From Verrucomicrobiota bacterium (GTDB lineage: Bacteria > Verrucomicrobiota > Verrucomicrobiia > Limisphaerales > UBA9464): a stretch of DNA of 36,359 nt. The notes below the pieces were generated by a model. That model was given only the letters and a program-made list of their open reading frames with translations. It did no database searches and was not told the DNA's origin. How positions within the stretch are numbered: the stretch's first letter is position 1; every line of letters begins with the position of its first letter. The position numbers and the translations under genes were made by a program. The DNA is taken from NCBI GenBank assembly GCA_026397755.1, contig JAPLUF010000096.1:1-36359 (forward strand), written 5' to 3'. This document shows positions 9,163 to 19,528 of the stretch, piece after piece.

Positions 9163-10479
9163 ATGAATTCTTCGCCTGTCCTTTTCCGGCTTCCGAACCG
9201 AATCGGCGGTTGGGTCGTCAGCCTTCTGGTGGCCTGGCACTGCCGTGCCGAGGTCGTCACACCGTCGGCCGTCCACCAATTGGCCGAATCGATCCCGAAC
9301 CGTCACCCCGGCCTGCAATCGTTGCAGCTGCGGGCGGGTGCCGCCCAGGCTCAGGCCGAAGCCACGCGGCGGTGGGCCGATCCAACTCTCAGGGCCGGAG
9401 GCGTCGGCTTCACCTCCCGAGGAGCCCTGGCTTCAGAGGAAGGCGATATCGCCCTTGGAATCACCCAGACGCTGCCCGTCTTCGGCAAGGAAACTGCGGC
9501 CCGTGCCCTCGCCGATGCCGAGGCCAAGACCGCCCAGGAAATGGCCGAGACCCAAATTGCCATACTCCAGCGAGACCTTATGGAACGACTCCTGGAAATG
9601 GCCTTGCTCCATCGCAGCATTGATCTGGCTGAAGCCGATCAAGTTTGGATACGCCGAATCCTCAACACCCTGGAGGCACGCCACGCGTCCGGTGGAGTCA
9701 CCCCCGCGCTGCTCCTCCAAGTCCGCAACGAATTGTCCCAAGCTGAGACGCGGCTCAGGCTGCTGCGCATCGACACTCAGAATGCCGCGGCGCGTATTAA
9801 TCGTGTCTTGGGACACCCCATCGACCGCGCGGTCGGGCCTTGGGAACTGCCGTCCAAAGCCGCACCCATTACCTATCAACACGATTGGCCGCGCCGCGCT
9901 CTCGCCGCGGAACCCCAGTTGCGGGTGGCTCGAAAGTTGAGCGACGAAGCCTCCGCCCGGGTCGATGCCACCCGACGCTCCCGACGCCCCAACCTGTCGC
10001 TAGGGCTTGATACCCGTCAGTACTCCGGAGACGGCGGCCTGAGGAACGGGGCGGCCACCTTGTCTCTCTCCCTTCCCTGGTTTAACGGAGACCAATACCG
10101 CAAGGACCTCACCCGGGATCGCCTCCGACTTGAGGCCGCACACCGCGAGGTGGCCAATCTGGAGGCGGAGGTCACCCTGGAGATTCATCATTGGTTGACC
10201 CGCATCGAAAGCGCCCGCATCCGGGCCGAACTGGCAGAGGAGACTCTTCTGCCGCGTCTCCGCACCGCTCTGGACACCGCCACCGCGGCCTTGAGCGCCG
10301 GTCCTGGTGAACTGCGAGACACACTGGATCTCCGTCGGCAATGGCTTGACGCACAATCTAATCAAGCTTCCGCCATCGCCGAACAATGGTCCGCCATTGC
10401 CGAACTACTCCTGCTCGGCGGTTGGCACGAGTTACCCCAACCCCCTTCCCCGCTTTCAAGTCCTTCTCCTGCTCCATGA
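9163..10479 (+). CDS. TolC-family outer membrane efflux protein (CzcC/CusC-like)
   Basis: ORF 9151-10479; long coiled-coil TolC-like sequence (LGITQTLPVFGKETAARALADAEAKTAQEMAE...), operon with RND adaptor and pump. Confidence 0.88.
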   Translation: MNSSPVLFRLPNRIGGWVVSLLVAWHCRAEVVTPSAVHQLAESIPNRHPGLQSLQLRAGAAQAQAEATRRWADPTLRAGGVGFTSRGALASEEGDIALGITQTLPVFGKETAARALADAEAKTAQEMAETQIAILQRDLMERLLEMALLHRSIDLAEADQVWIRRILNTLEARHASGGVTPALLLQVRNELSQAETRLRLLRIDTQNAAARINRVLGHPIDRAVGPWELPSKAAPITYQHDWPRRALAAEPQLRVARKLSDEASARVDATRRSRRPNLSLGLDTRQYSGDGGLRNGAATLSLSLPWFNGDQYRKDLTRDRLRLEAAHREVANLEAEVTLEIHHWLTRIESARIRAELAEETLLPRLRTALDTATAALSAGPGELRDTLDLRRQWLDAQSNQASAIAEQWSAIAELLLLGGWHELPQPPSPLSSPSPAP

Positions 10480-12269
10480 AAACCTCTCGACTGCTGCTAT
10501 TGGCTGTCTTCGTCGCTGGTCTCCTCACCGGTGCCGGATTCTGGGTCCTCCGGTCCCACTGGGATCTTCCCCAAACATCCGCGGTTTCCCAACCACTAGG
10601 TACGGACCCCTCGCGTCCCCGATCCGTGCGGTTCTACCAATCGCCGATGCATCCGTGGATACGGTCTGACCGACCGGGACGATGCACCATTTGCGGTATG
10701 GAATTGAGCCCGGTTTATGACGGGGATTCTGGAGCGACTGCGGAGGGGCCTGTTGTCGTCCTCGGAACTAATTCGATTCAATTAATCCACCTCGAAACCA
10801 GTGAGGTTTCTGAATCCCCCCTCATCCGCAACCTGCGGCTCTCGGGGACCCTAGAAGACAACGACACGCGCCACCGGATGATTTCAGCCTCCGTGGCGGG
10901 GCGCATTGAGCGCCTGTCAGTCAACCGGGTGGGTCAAGAAATTCGAAAAGGCGACCCCCTGCTGACCCTTTATTCTCCGAGTTTGCTCGCTGCAGAGCGC
11001 GAGTACGTGGCCCTCAGCAAACAACCACACCCGGAACCCGCTGGCACCTCAACCGACCTGACACCGATCCTGGCCTCCGCCCGACAGCGTTTAATTCAAA
11101 TGGGCCTGACTCCGCGGCAAATCGATGGGTTGAAGGACAAGTCTCCGAGCGCCTTGACCAGCGAGCTCATGGTTCCAGCCGATGGCACGGTGGTGCTCAA
11201 ACAGGTGTACGAGGGTCAGTACGTTACCGAGGGGCAACGCCTCTTTGAGACGGCGGATTTCTCCACCATGTGTGTGCAACTCACGGCCTACGAGTCGGAC
11301 CGCCAATGGCTCCGGGTGGGCCAATCGGCCCACATCACCACTGCTTCCTGGAACGGCGGAGTGATCACCGGCCAGGTGAGTTTCATTGATCCGAACTTCG
11401 ACCCAATGACCCGGAGCACCCGAGTGCGTATCGAGATCCCCAATCCGATCGAAGCGACCACTGAGGGCCCCCGCCGGCGGTTGCTCCACCGGGTCACTGC
11501 CATGGCTGAGATTGCCTGCGTCGAGACCGCACGCACCCTGCCCCGCAGCGCCCTTTTGTGGAACGGGGGGCAACCGGTGGTTTACCTGAGCCTCGGCGCC
11601 GGGGCCTATGAGTCCCGGAAGGTTCGCATCGGCCGCATCGGCGACCACTTGGCCGAAGTGCTAGATGGCCTAAAACCTGGAGAACGCGTGGTGACCCAGG
11701 CGGCCTTCCTCATCGATGCTCAATCCCAACTCCAAAGCGGCAGCAGTGGCGACAGTGGCGATCAATCTAATTCCCAGGCTTCATCAACCTTACGAAGTCG
11801 ATCTCCCGCACCGCCTCCCTTGGCGGGGTTTCTGCAACTCTCGGCCGACTTATCCGAAGCGCTCGCTTCGGATCAGTTGGAGGTGTTTCGAGAAATTCTA
11901 AGACGTATTCCACCTCGTCAGGAAGCACTCCGGCAATGGGCCACCCTGCCAGGTTCAAGCCTTCCAGAAACCCTCCAGAAATCCATCGCATCGATTTCCG
12001 TTCCACCGGCTTCCACTCCTCCTTCTAGTCTTGCGGAAGCTCGGAAATGGTTTCTCGACCAATCACGGACCACCGTAGACCTAGCCCGGTGGGCTCACCG
12101 TCAGGGATGGGAGGCGGGAGTCCGTACCTTCGAATGCCCGATGGTGGATCGAGCGATTCCCTCCGCTCCGAAGCGGGCCGGTTGGTTGCAGAAACACTCC
12201 GAGGTCCGCAACCCGTTCTTCGGGGCTGAGATGATCGATTGTGGTCTCGAACTCAAGGAGAAGCCGTGA
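10476..12269 (+). CDS. Efflux RND transporter periplasmic adaptor (CusB/CzcB-like) with heavy-metal-binding domain and C-terminal DUF3347-like domain
   Basis: ATG 10476 overlaps upstream TGA (ATGA); FYQSPMHPWIRSDRPGRCTICGMELSPVY; barrel/lipoyl region; C-terminal FECPMVDRAIPSAPKRAGWLQKHSEVRNPFFGAEMIDCGLELKEK. Confidence 0.92.
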   Translation: MKTSRLLLLAVFVAGLLTGAGFWVLRSHWDLPQTSAVSQPLGTDPSRPRSVRFYQSPMHPWIRSDRPGRCTICGMELSPVYDGDSGATAEGPVVVLGTNSIQLIHLETSEVSESPLIRNLRLSGTLEDNDTRHRMISASVAGRIERLSVNRVGQEIRKGDPLLTLYSPSLLAAEREYVALSKQPHPEPAGTSTDLTPILASARQRLIQMGLTPRQIDGLKDKSPSALTSELMVPADGTVVLKQVYEGQYVTEGQRLFETADFSTMCVQLTAYESDRQWLRVGQSAHITTASWNGGVITGQVSFIDPNFDPMTRSTRVRIEIPNPIEATTEGPRRRLLHRVTAMAEIACVETARTLPRSALLWNGGQPVVYLSLGAGAYESRKVRIGRIGDHLAEVLDGLKPGERVVTQAAFLIDAQSQLQSGSSGDSGDQSNSQASSTLRSRSPAPPPLAGFLQLSADLSEALASDQLEVFREILRRIPPRQEALRQWATLPGSSLPETLQKSIASISVPPASTPPSSLAEARKWFLDQSRTTVDLARWAHRQGWEAGVRTFECPMVDRAIPSAPKRAGWLQKHSEVRNPFFGAEMIDCGLELKEKP

Positions 12270-15200
12270 TCGCTCGCCTCATCGAAGCCTCTCTGCGCCA
12301 GCGCTTCCTCGTGCTTTGCGGCACCTTGATGCTCGTCGCTTTGGGAATACGGGCCGTGTACCGGACTCCGGTCGATGCCATACCGGACCTGAGTGAAAAC
12401 CAAGTCACCGTCTTCGCCGACTGGGCCGGCCGGGGTGTTCAGGAGGTCGAGGACCAGATCACTTACCCACTGTCGGCCAACCTACAAGGTCTGGCGGGAG
12501 TGCGCAGCGTTCGGGCCACGAGCATGACGGGGTTCTCTCTCATCACCGTGCTGTTCGAAGACTCCATCGACAATTATTTCGCCCGCACCCGGGTGCTGGA
12601 GCGCTTGAATCAGATCACGGGCTCATTGCCAGCCAGTGTCGTGCCGAAACTAGGTCCGGATGCCTCCGGGCTGGGCTGGGTGTATCAATACTATCTGGAG
12701 GTAGATCCAGCCCTGGCTCCCGAGGGTGGATACGATTTGGGTCGGTTACGCAGCATTCAAGATTGGCTCATTCGCTACCCGCTCCAGTCCATCCCGGGTG
12801 TGGCCGAGGTGGCTTCGATCGGCGGGTTTGTGCGCCAGTACCAAATCGAGGTGTCGTCGGCCAAGCTGCGCGCCGTCGGCATTAGCCTAGGCCGGGTTCT
12901 CGAAGCCGTGGGTCGGGCCAACATTAACGTCGGCGGCAAGGTGATCGAAGAGAACGGACGCGAGTACGTGGTTCGAGGCGTCGGTTTAATTCGAAGCACC
13001 GACGAATTGGAGCAAGTGGTGCTGTCGGAAACTAATGGTGTTCCGGTGCTGCTGCGCGAAGTGGCTCACATTCGCTTGGGCGGCGACTTCCGGCGGGGCG
13101 CGCTGGATGTCGACGGACAGGAGCGGGTCGGTGGCGTCATTGTCATGCGAACCGGCGAGAATGCGCGCGAGGTCATCCGAAAAACGCGAGAACGCATCGC
13201 CCAAATCCAACCCAGCCTTCCGCCCGGGGTGACCCTCCGCCCCTTCTACGATCGCAGCGACCTCATCGACCGCACCCTGGACACCCTGAAGCACGCACTG
13301 TGGGAAGAGGTGATTCTGGTAACCCTCGCCCACATTCTGTTCCTCTGGCATTTCCGGAGCATCGTCATCGTTACCCTGCCCCTGCCACTGTCCATTCTGA
13401 CGGCCTTCCTGCTCATGCAGCAGTTCGGTATTTCCTCGAACATCATGTCGCTGACCGGCATCGCCATCGCCATCGGTGTCCTGGTCGATGCCGCGATTGT
13501 GATGACCGAGAATGTCCTCCGACACGCCGAGGAGGCCGAGGCCAACAAGCAGCGGGCAGGACTCGGAAATCGACTCACCCTGGCGGAGACGCTGCAAGTC
13601 ACCCGCGATGCGTCTCTCCAAGTGGGTCGCCCGGTCTTCTTTGCCATGGTTATCATCATTTTGGCCTTCGTGCCGGTCTTCGCGCTCACGGGTCAAGAAG
13701 GCAAACTCTTCCACCCACTGGCCTTCACCAAAACCTTCGCCATGATCGGATCCACCTTCCTGGCGATGACACTGGTGCCGGTCCTGTGCTCGTTCCTCGT
13801 GCGCGGGCCGTTCCATCGCGAAGCAGACCATTTTCTCATGCGCTGGCTGCTGAGAATCTATGACCCCCTATTGTCGCAGGCGCTCATCTGGCGCAAGACG
13901 GTCCTGACCTCTGCGGGTCTGATCTTGGGGCTGGCGATCATTCTCGCTTTGGGACTCCCGCGAACTTGGGTGACGCGGCTCGAATCGGCGGGTTGGCCCT
14001 CCGTCGCCCGCCTGGGCAAGGGCATGGGCAGCGAATTTATGCCTCCCCTCAATGAGGGTAGTCTCCTCTTCATGCCGGTGCTTCTGCCGGGCACTTCGCT
14101 CACCCAGGTGAAGGAGATCATGAGTTGGCAGGACCGCGTAATCCGAGCCCTTCCGGAGGTCCAGACGGTGGCCGGAAAACTCGGTCGATTTGAAACGGCC
14201 ACCGATCCGGCGCCGGTCGAGATGATCGAGACCACCATCACTCTCAAACCGGAATGGATTTCGACCAACCGTCTGGTATGGGGATTCCTTCCGATTCCCA
14301 CGGTCATCCACAATCCAGAATGGCGGGCCGGGGTCACGCCGCGCGACCTCATCGGCGAGTTGAGTCGCAAGCTCAGTGAGATTCCCGGCTATGTGCCCGG
14401 GTTCCTCCAACCCATCGAGAACAGGATTCTCATGCTGAGCACCGGCATCCGAGCCCAATTGGGCATCAAGGTGTTCGGAGACTCGTTGGAAGAACTCCAG
14501 CGCAAGGCCTTTGAAATCGAACGCGTGGTCCGCTCGGTTCCTGGAGCCGTGGGCGTCGCCGCCAGTCGAGTACAAGGCAAGCCCTACGTGGAAATCGAGG
14601 TCGATCGCACGCAGGCGGCGCGATACGGCCTCAACGCACAGGATGTGCTCGACGTCGTCGAATCGGGAATCGGCGGCACGGTTGTCGGCACCGCAATCGA
14701 GGGTCGGGCCCGGTTGCCCATCCAGGTCCGCTTAGCGGCCTCCGAACGCGACGACATCGATCGGTTGGGAGAAATTCTAATACCGACCGCCAACGGGTCC
14801 CCAGTGCCACTATCCCTGGTGGCCCGAGTCCAACGCACTGATGGACCGGGAGAAATCGCCAGCGAGAACGGCCGCCTTCGGGTCTTTGTCCAAGCCAACG
14901 TCCAAGACCGAGACCTCGGATCCTTTGTCACCGAGGTCCAGGAGCGAATGGACCGCGAAATCGTGCCCACCCTCTCCCGAGGCATGACCCTCGAGTACTC
15001 CGGTGAATTCGAGAACCAAATCCGAGCCAGCCGCACTCTCCGCCAGATTGTGCCGACGGTGTTGGTCATCATCTTCCTGCTGCTCTATCTGGTGTATCGC
15101 TCCGCCATCGAGGCGGCCCATGTCCTCTTGGCCGTCCCGTTCGCCTTGTCCGGCGGCGTGTTTTTGCAATGGGCTCTCGGCTGGCATTTCAGCGTCGCCG

Positions 15201-15577
15201 TTTGGGTTGGGTATATCGCGTTGTTCGGAACGGCCATCCAGACCGGGGTGGTGATGGTCGTCTATCTCGAGGAAATGCTTGCCACGCGTCGTGCTGAACT
15301 GGGAGATCGCTTCACTCATAGCGACCTCATCCAGGCGGTGAAAGACGGCGCGCGTCTCCGACTCCGCCCCAAGGTCATGACCGTGGCCACCATCGTGGCC
15401 TCTCTCCTGCCGATTTTTTGGAGTCACCGAACGGGGGCTGAGGTGATGAAGCCGCTGGCCACACCCGTCATCGGCGGCATGGTGAGCAGCCTGCTCCACA
15501 TTCTCATTGTCACCCCTATCCTTTTTGTCCTGATTCGAGAGCGAGAATTTAAAAAGCCGGTCAATCCAGCACACTAG
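12266..15577 (+). CDS. CusA/CzcA family heavy metal efflux RND transporter
   Basis: Probable GTG start 12266 overlapping upstream TGA; PVDAIPDLSENQVTVFADWAGRGVQEVEDQITYPL, GIAIAIGVLVDAAIVMTENV, GKGMGSEFMPPLNEGSLLFMPVLLPG. Confidence 0.96.
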   Translation: MIARLIEASLRQRFLVLCGTLMLVALGIRAVYRTPVDAIPDLSENQVTVFADWAGRGVQEVEDQITYPLSANLQGLAGVRSVRATSMTGFSLITVLFEDSIDNYFARTRVLERLNQITGSLPASVVPKLGPDASGLGWVYQYYLEVDPALAPEGGYDLGRLRSIQDWLIRYPLQSIPGVAEVASIGGFVRQYQIEVSSAKLRAVGISLGRVLEAVGRANINVGGKVIEENGREYVVRGVGLIRSTDELEQVVLSETNGVPVLLREVAHIRLGGDFRRGALDVDGQERVGGVIVMRTGENAREVIRKTRERIAQIQPSLPPGVTLRPFYDRSDLIDRTLDTLKHALWEEVILVTLAHILFLWHFRSIVIVTLPLPLSILTAFLLMQQFGISSNIMSLTGIAIAIGVLVDAAIVMTENVLRHAEEAEANKQRAGLGNRLTLAETLQVTRDASLQVGRPVFFAMVIIILAFVPVFALTGQEGKLFHPLAFTKTFAMIGSTFLAMTLVPVLCSFLVRGPFHREADHFLMRWLLRIYDPLLSQALIWRKTVLTSAGLILGLAIILALGLPRTWVTRLESAGWPSVARLGKGMGSEFMPPLNEGSLLFMPVLLPGTSLTQVKEIMSWQDRVIRALPEVQTVAGKLGRFETATDPAPVEMIETTITLKPEWISTNRLVWGFLPIPTVIHNPEWRAGVTPRDLIGELSRKLSEIPGYVPGFLQPIENRILMLSTGIRAQLGIKVFGDSLEELQRKAFEIERVVRSVPGAVGVAASRVQGKPYVEIEVDRTQAARYGLNAQDVLDVVESGIGGTVVGTAIEGRARLPIQVRLAASERDDIDRLGEILIPTANGSPVPLSLVARVQRTDGPGEIASENGRLRVFVQANVQDRDLGSFVTEVQERMDREIVPTLSRGMTLEYSGEFENQIRASRTLRQIVPTVLVIIFLLLYLVYRSAIEAAHVLLAVPFALSGGVFLQWALGWHFSVAVWVGYIALFGTAIQTGVVMVVYLEEMLATRRAELGDRFTHSDLIQAVKDGARLRLRPKVMTVATIVASLLPIFWSHRTGAEVMKPLATPVIGGMVSSLLHILIVTPILFVLIREREFKKPVNPAH

Positions 15578-15675
15578 CCCCTCAATCCACCCATCCCGCC
15601 TCAGAACGCGCTGGAACCCGTGATTGCGGCTTGCTGCCTGATTTTCCAGGGGGCAGGCTTTACCACATAAAGCGT

Positions 15676-16950
15676 ATGGCTGAACTCATTGGAAACCTTC
15701 TCGTCGCCCAGTCGGGCGGCCCCACAAGCGTCATCAACGCCTCCATTGCCGGGGTTATCACCGAAGCCGGTCACCATGAGTGCATCGAAGAGATTTTTGG
15801 CGGCCAGAACGGTATCTTAGGTATTCTCAACGAAAACCTGATCGACATCAATGATGAGCGGTCCAAGTCGATCGAGGGCCTACGGAACACGCCCGCGGCC
15901 GCATTGGGCACCTGCCGCTACAAGATTGATTTCAACAAGAATCCCGAAAAAGCGGCCAAAGACATGGACCGTCTTTTCGAGGTCTTTGAAGCCCACAATA
16001 TCCGCTACTTTTTCTACGCGGGCGGCAACGATTCCCAAGACACCGCGCACAAAATCCATTTGGAAGCGGTCAAACGCGGCTTCGACCTGCGGGTGATGGG
16101 TGTGCCCAAAACCATCGACAACGACCTTCCGGTCACCGACCACTGCCCGGGATACGGTTCGGTGATCAAGTACAACTCGGCCACGGTGATGGAAATCGGC
16201 TTCGACGTCGGATCCATGGCCACCGATGACGGCTCCTGCTGCATCGTCGAAGTCATGGGCCGCGCCGCCGGCTGGATCGCTGCTGGAACCGTCCTGGCCA
16301 AGCAGGGCAATCCGGCCAACCCGCCGCACATCATCGTGCTGCCCGAAATCCCCCTGAATGAGGCTGCATTCCTCAATCGAGTGAAGGAAGTGGTCGCCGA
16401 ACACAAGTACTGTGTGGTCGTCTGCGGCGAGGGTGTGAAGAACGAAGCCGGCGAAGAGATCGGTGCCGACAAATCCCGCCTCGACGCCTTCGGACATGCG
16501 GTACTCTCTGGGGCCGCCGACGCGCTGGCATCGATCGTCCAGGGCAAGCTCAACCTCAAGACCCGCACGGTGAAACTCGGCTATGCCCAGCGCGCGGCTG
16601 CTCACTATGCCAGTCTCACCGATGCCGATGAAGCCTTCGCCTGCGGCACGGCCGCCGTCCGCGCCGCTGTCTCTGGCAAGTCGGGCCTGATGCCCAAGAT
16701 TGTGCGATTGTCCTCCAGCCCTTACCGCTGGGAGATCCAGCTCGAACCGCTGGAGAACATCGCCAATGTCGAGCACTTCATCCCGCGCGACTGGATTAGC
16801 GAAGACGGATTCTTGCCGAACGAGAAGTTCGTCGAATACGCCGCCCCGTTGATCGAAGGCCAGGTGGTCGTTCCGCAAAAGAACGGTCTTCCGGCCTACA
16901 CGATCCTCGCCAAGAGCCCGGTCGACAAGAAACTCGCGCCCCGCGCCTAA
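15676..16950 (+). CDS. pfp: Pyrophosphate-dependent 6-phosphofructokinase
   Basis: LLVAQSGGPTSVINASIAG, FFYAGGNDSQDTAHKI, GVPKTIDNDLPVTDHCPGYGSV; ORF 15631-16950 with likely start ATG 15676. Confidence 0.92.
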   Translation: MAELIGNLLVAQSGGPTSVINASIAGVITEAGHHECIEEIFGGQNGILGILNENLIDINDERSKSIEGLRNTPAAALGTCRYKIDFNKNPEKAAKDMDRLFEVFEAHNIRYFFYAGGNDSQDTAHKIHLEAVKRGFDLRVMGVPKTIDNDLPVTDHCPGYGSVIKYNSATVMEIGFDVGSMATDDGSCCIVEVMGRAAGWIAAGTVLAKQGNPANPPHIIVLPEIPLNEAAFLNRVKEVVAEHKYCVVVCGEGVKNEAGEEIGADKSRLDAFGHAVLSGAADALASIVQGKLNLKTRTVKLGYAQRAAAHYASLTDADEAFACGTAAVRAAVSGKSGLMPKIVRLSSSPYRWEIQLEPLENIANVEHFIPRDWISEDGFLPNEKFVEYAAPLIEGQVVVPQKNGLPAYTILAKSPVDKKLAPRA

Positions 16951-16992
16951 GCCATCACAGCGCTGACGGGCGATAAAATTCCCGAAAGCCAC

Positions 16993-17033
16993 AAACCGCC
17001 GAACGGATCCCACAGATCCCTCGGCGGTTTTTT
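16993..17033 (+). terminator. Rho-independent terminator downstream of pfp
   Basis: AAACCGCCGA/TCGGCGGTTT 10-bp stem with nested GGATC/GATCC, followed by T-run (TTTTTTG). Confidence 0.88.
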
Positions 17034-17126
17034 GTTGATGAATCCCACCTGGAATGCCCCCAACCCAAGCGATGACACGGCGTTGCATTGCAGTTCTGGC
17101 GTATTCGGCGTTAACTCTCTACGCGC

Positions 17127-18209
17127 ATGAGTTCGCACCCCACCGCTCGCAACCTCCCACTCGGAAACCCTCAGGGGCCCAGACGCCATTTCGCCTCGGA
17201 CAACTACGCGGGCATCACTCCGGAAGCCTGGGCCGCCTTGGCTGAAGCCAACCAAGACCATGAGCCTGCCTATGGCAATGACCGCTGGACCCAGGCCGCC
17301 ACGGACCGGATCCGCGATCTCTTCGAGACGCCCTGCGAGGTCTTCTTCGTCTTCAACGGAACCGCCGCCAATTCGCTAGCTTTGTCGGCGTGCTGCCAGA
17401 GCTACCACAGCGTCCTGTGCCATGAGGTTGCCCACGTCGAGAAAGACGAATGCGGTGCGCCCGAATTTTTCAGCAACGGATCCAAACTACTCCTGCTGCC
17501 CGGCGACGGTGGAAAACTAACCCCTGCAGGCATCGAGGAAGCGGTCCGTCGCCGAACCGACATCCACTACCCGAAACCCAAGGTGGTCACAGTGACCGAG
17601 CCCACCGAGGTCGGGACCCTCTACACCCCTCAAGAACTCCGAGCCATCGGAGCCATGACCAAGAAACACGGGCTCCGCTTCCACATGGACGGCGCACGCT
17701 TTGCCAATGCTGTGGCCGCTCTGGGGGTGGCCCCCCGCGAGATCACCTGGCAGGCCGGTGTCGATGTCCTCTCCTTCGGTGGCACCAAGAATGGCATCCA
17801 TGTCGGCGAAACGGTGGTCTTCTTCAACTTGGCCTTGGCTGAAGAATTCGCCTACCGAACCAAACAAGCCGGGCAGCTGTGTTCAAAGATGCGCTTCATG
17901 TCTGCACCCTGGGTCGGGATGCTTCGGGACGACGTCTGGCTGCGCCATGCCGCTCATGCCAACGCCATGGCGACCCTACTCCACGACCTCGTCGCCACTT
18001 GTCCGAGCGCGCGAATCCTATTCCCCAGACAAGTAAACAGCGTGTTCGTGGATTTGCCCAAACCGGTCATCCAGGCGCTGTGGGACAAAGGGTGGCTCTT
18101 CTACAACTTCATTGGTGAGGGTGGCTGCCGCTTGATGTGTTCCTGGGACACCCGCGAGGAGGATGTCCGGGCCTTCGCCGCCGACTTATTAGAATGCGCC
18201 GGAGGCTGA
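17127..18209 (+). CDS. Low-specificity L-threonine aldolase / beta-eliminating lyase family
   Basis: HFASDNYAGITPEAWAALAEAN...AYGNDRWT, FFVFNGTAANSLALSA, HVEKDECGAPEFFS, LRFHMDGARFANA, DVLSFGGTKNGIHVGE. Confidence 0.93.
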   Translation: MSSHPTARNLPLGNPQGPRRHFASDNYAGITPEAWAALAEANQDHEPAYGNDRWTQAATDRIRDLFETPCEVFFVFNGTAANSLALSACCQSYHSVLCHEVAHVEKDECGAPEFFSNGSKLLLLPGDGGKLTPAGIEEAVRRRTDIHYPKPKVVTVTEPTEVGTLYTPQELRAIGAMTKKHGLRFHMDGARFANAVAALGVAPREITWQAGVDVLSFGGTKNGIHVGETVVFFNLALAEEFAYRTKQAGQLCSKMRFMSAPWVGMLRDDVWLRHAAHANAMATLLHDLVATCPSARILFPRQVNSVFVDLPKPVIQALWDKGWLFYNFIGEGGCRLMCSWDTREEDVRAFAADLLECAGG

Positions 18210-18382
18210 CGCCACGGGGCAGCCCACGCCCGGACCTTCCCCCTACGCACAGATCCGGCTATTCTGTGTTCATGGAACCGCACCCCGCCCACTGCCCGCC
18301 TCCGGGGTAAGGCATCGTCCTCCTCATTCTTGGGGGAAAGAAAAAGTCTCAATTTCGCCACGCCACCGCACTCCTGCCCGAC

Positions 18383-19513
18383 ATGACCCCCGATTCCCTG
18401 CCTCAGCCTGATCCGCTCCCAGTCCCGTCACCCGACACCGTCCCAGGCGAAATTCCCACCCACCAACGCCGGGTTCGCTATGCCGGCAAGCACCCGCGTC
18501 GCTTCGCTGAAAAATACAAAGAGAAAGCCCCAGAGCAATACGCCGAAGATGTTGCTCGGATTATCGCATCCGGAAAGACACTGGCTGGATCTCACCGATC
18601 CATTCTGGTGCCAGAAATCTTGGAGACGCTCGAACCTCAACCCGGACAAACCCTCGTTGACTGCACACTCGGCTTTGGTGGCCATGCCCGCGAGATTTTG
18701 GCCCGCCTCGGAACTGACGGGCGTTTGGTTGGCTTTGATTGCGATCCGGTCGAGTTACCCAAAACCACCGAACGACTCCGACAAGCCGGATGGTCGGAAT
18801 CCCAATTCATTCCCGTTCGGAGCAACTTCGCGGGTCTGGGGGCTAGCCTAGCCAGCTTGGGTATCCAGAGTGTCGATGGCATCCTGGCCGACCTCGGTGT
18901 GTCCTCAATGCAACTCGACGATCCCGCCCGCGGCTTCACCTACAAAGACGATGGTCCGCTCGATCTGCGGATGAACCCTACCAAGGGGCTTTCCGCCGCG
19001 CAGTGGTTGGCCCGTGCGACACCGAAGCAACTAGCCACAGCTCTTCGGAATAATGCGGACGAACCCATGGCCGAAGCGTTGTCCGACGCCGTCGTCGCAG
19101 CCTTGCAAACACAGCCGATCACCCGAACCCGGGAATTTGCCCGACTGCTCCATGAACTCTACCGAGGACGGCGCTGGACGCAGGACAAGGCCGAAGGCGA
19201 TGCCCGCATCCGTCGGGTTTTTCAAGCTCTGCGGATCGAGGTGAACGACGAATTCGGTGTCCTGGATGCCCTGCTGCGCCAAGTACCGGCCTGCCTCAAG
19301 CCCGGCGGGCGGGTCGCCATTCTGACCTTCCACTCGGGCGAGGATCGGCGCGTCAAGCATGCCTTCGCAGAAGGCGAACGGCTGGGACTCTATACCATTG
19401 TGAGCGACTCGGTCCGCCGGCCCGGACCCGAGGAACTCCGGTCCAACCCGCGATCGGCGCCTGCAAAATTGCGCTGGGCGATCCGGAGCAGCACCGGGGC
19501 GGCAGACCAGTGA
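18383..19513 (+). CDS. rsmH: 16S rRNA (cytosine(1402)-N(4))-methyltransferase RsmH with N-terminal extension
   Basis: VDCTLGFGGHAREIL, DGILADLGVSSMQLDDPARGFTYKDDGPLDLRMNP, FQALRIEVNDEFGVLDALL, GGRVAILTFHSGEDRRVKHAF. Confidence 0.96.
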   Translation: MTPDSLPQPDPLPVPSPDTVPGEIPTHQRRVRYAGKHPRRFAEKYKEKAPEQYAEDVARIIASGKTLAGSHRSILVPEILETLEPQPGQTLVDCTLGFGGHAREILARLGTDGRLVGFDCDPVELPKTTERLRQAGWSESQFIPVRSNFAGLGASLASLGIQSVDGILADLGVSSMQLDDPARGFTYKDDGPLDLRMNPTKGLSAAQWLARATPKQLATALRNNADEPMAEALSDAVVAALQTQPITRTREFARLLHELYRGRRWTQDKAEGDARIRRVFQALRIEVNDEFGVLDALLRQVPACLKPGGRVAILTFHSGEDRRVKHAFAEGERLGLYTIVSDSVRRPGPEELRSNPRSAPAKLRWAIRSSTGAADQ

Positions 19514-19528
19514 ACCGACTGCGGAGCC

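Noticed and set aside
12986-13831. 281-aa minus-strand ORF inside the RND pump gene (also 14810-15574, 15880-17088, 20513-21823)
   Set aside because: Antisense shadows of strongly conserved genes (cusA/czcA-like, pfp, aldolase/SDR) in GC-rich DNA; no recognisable motifs
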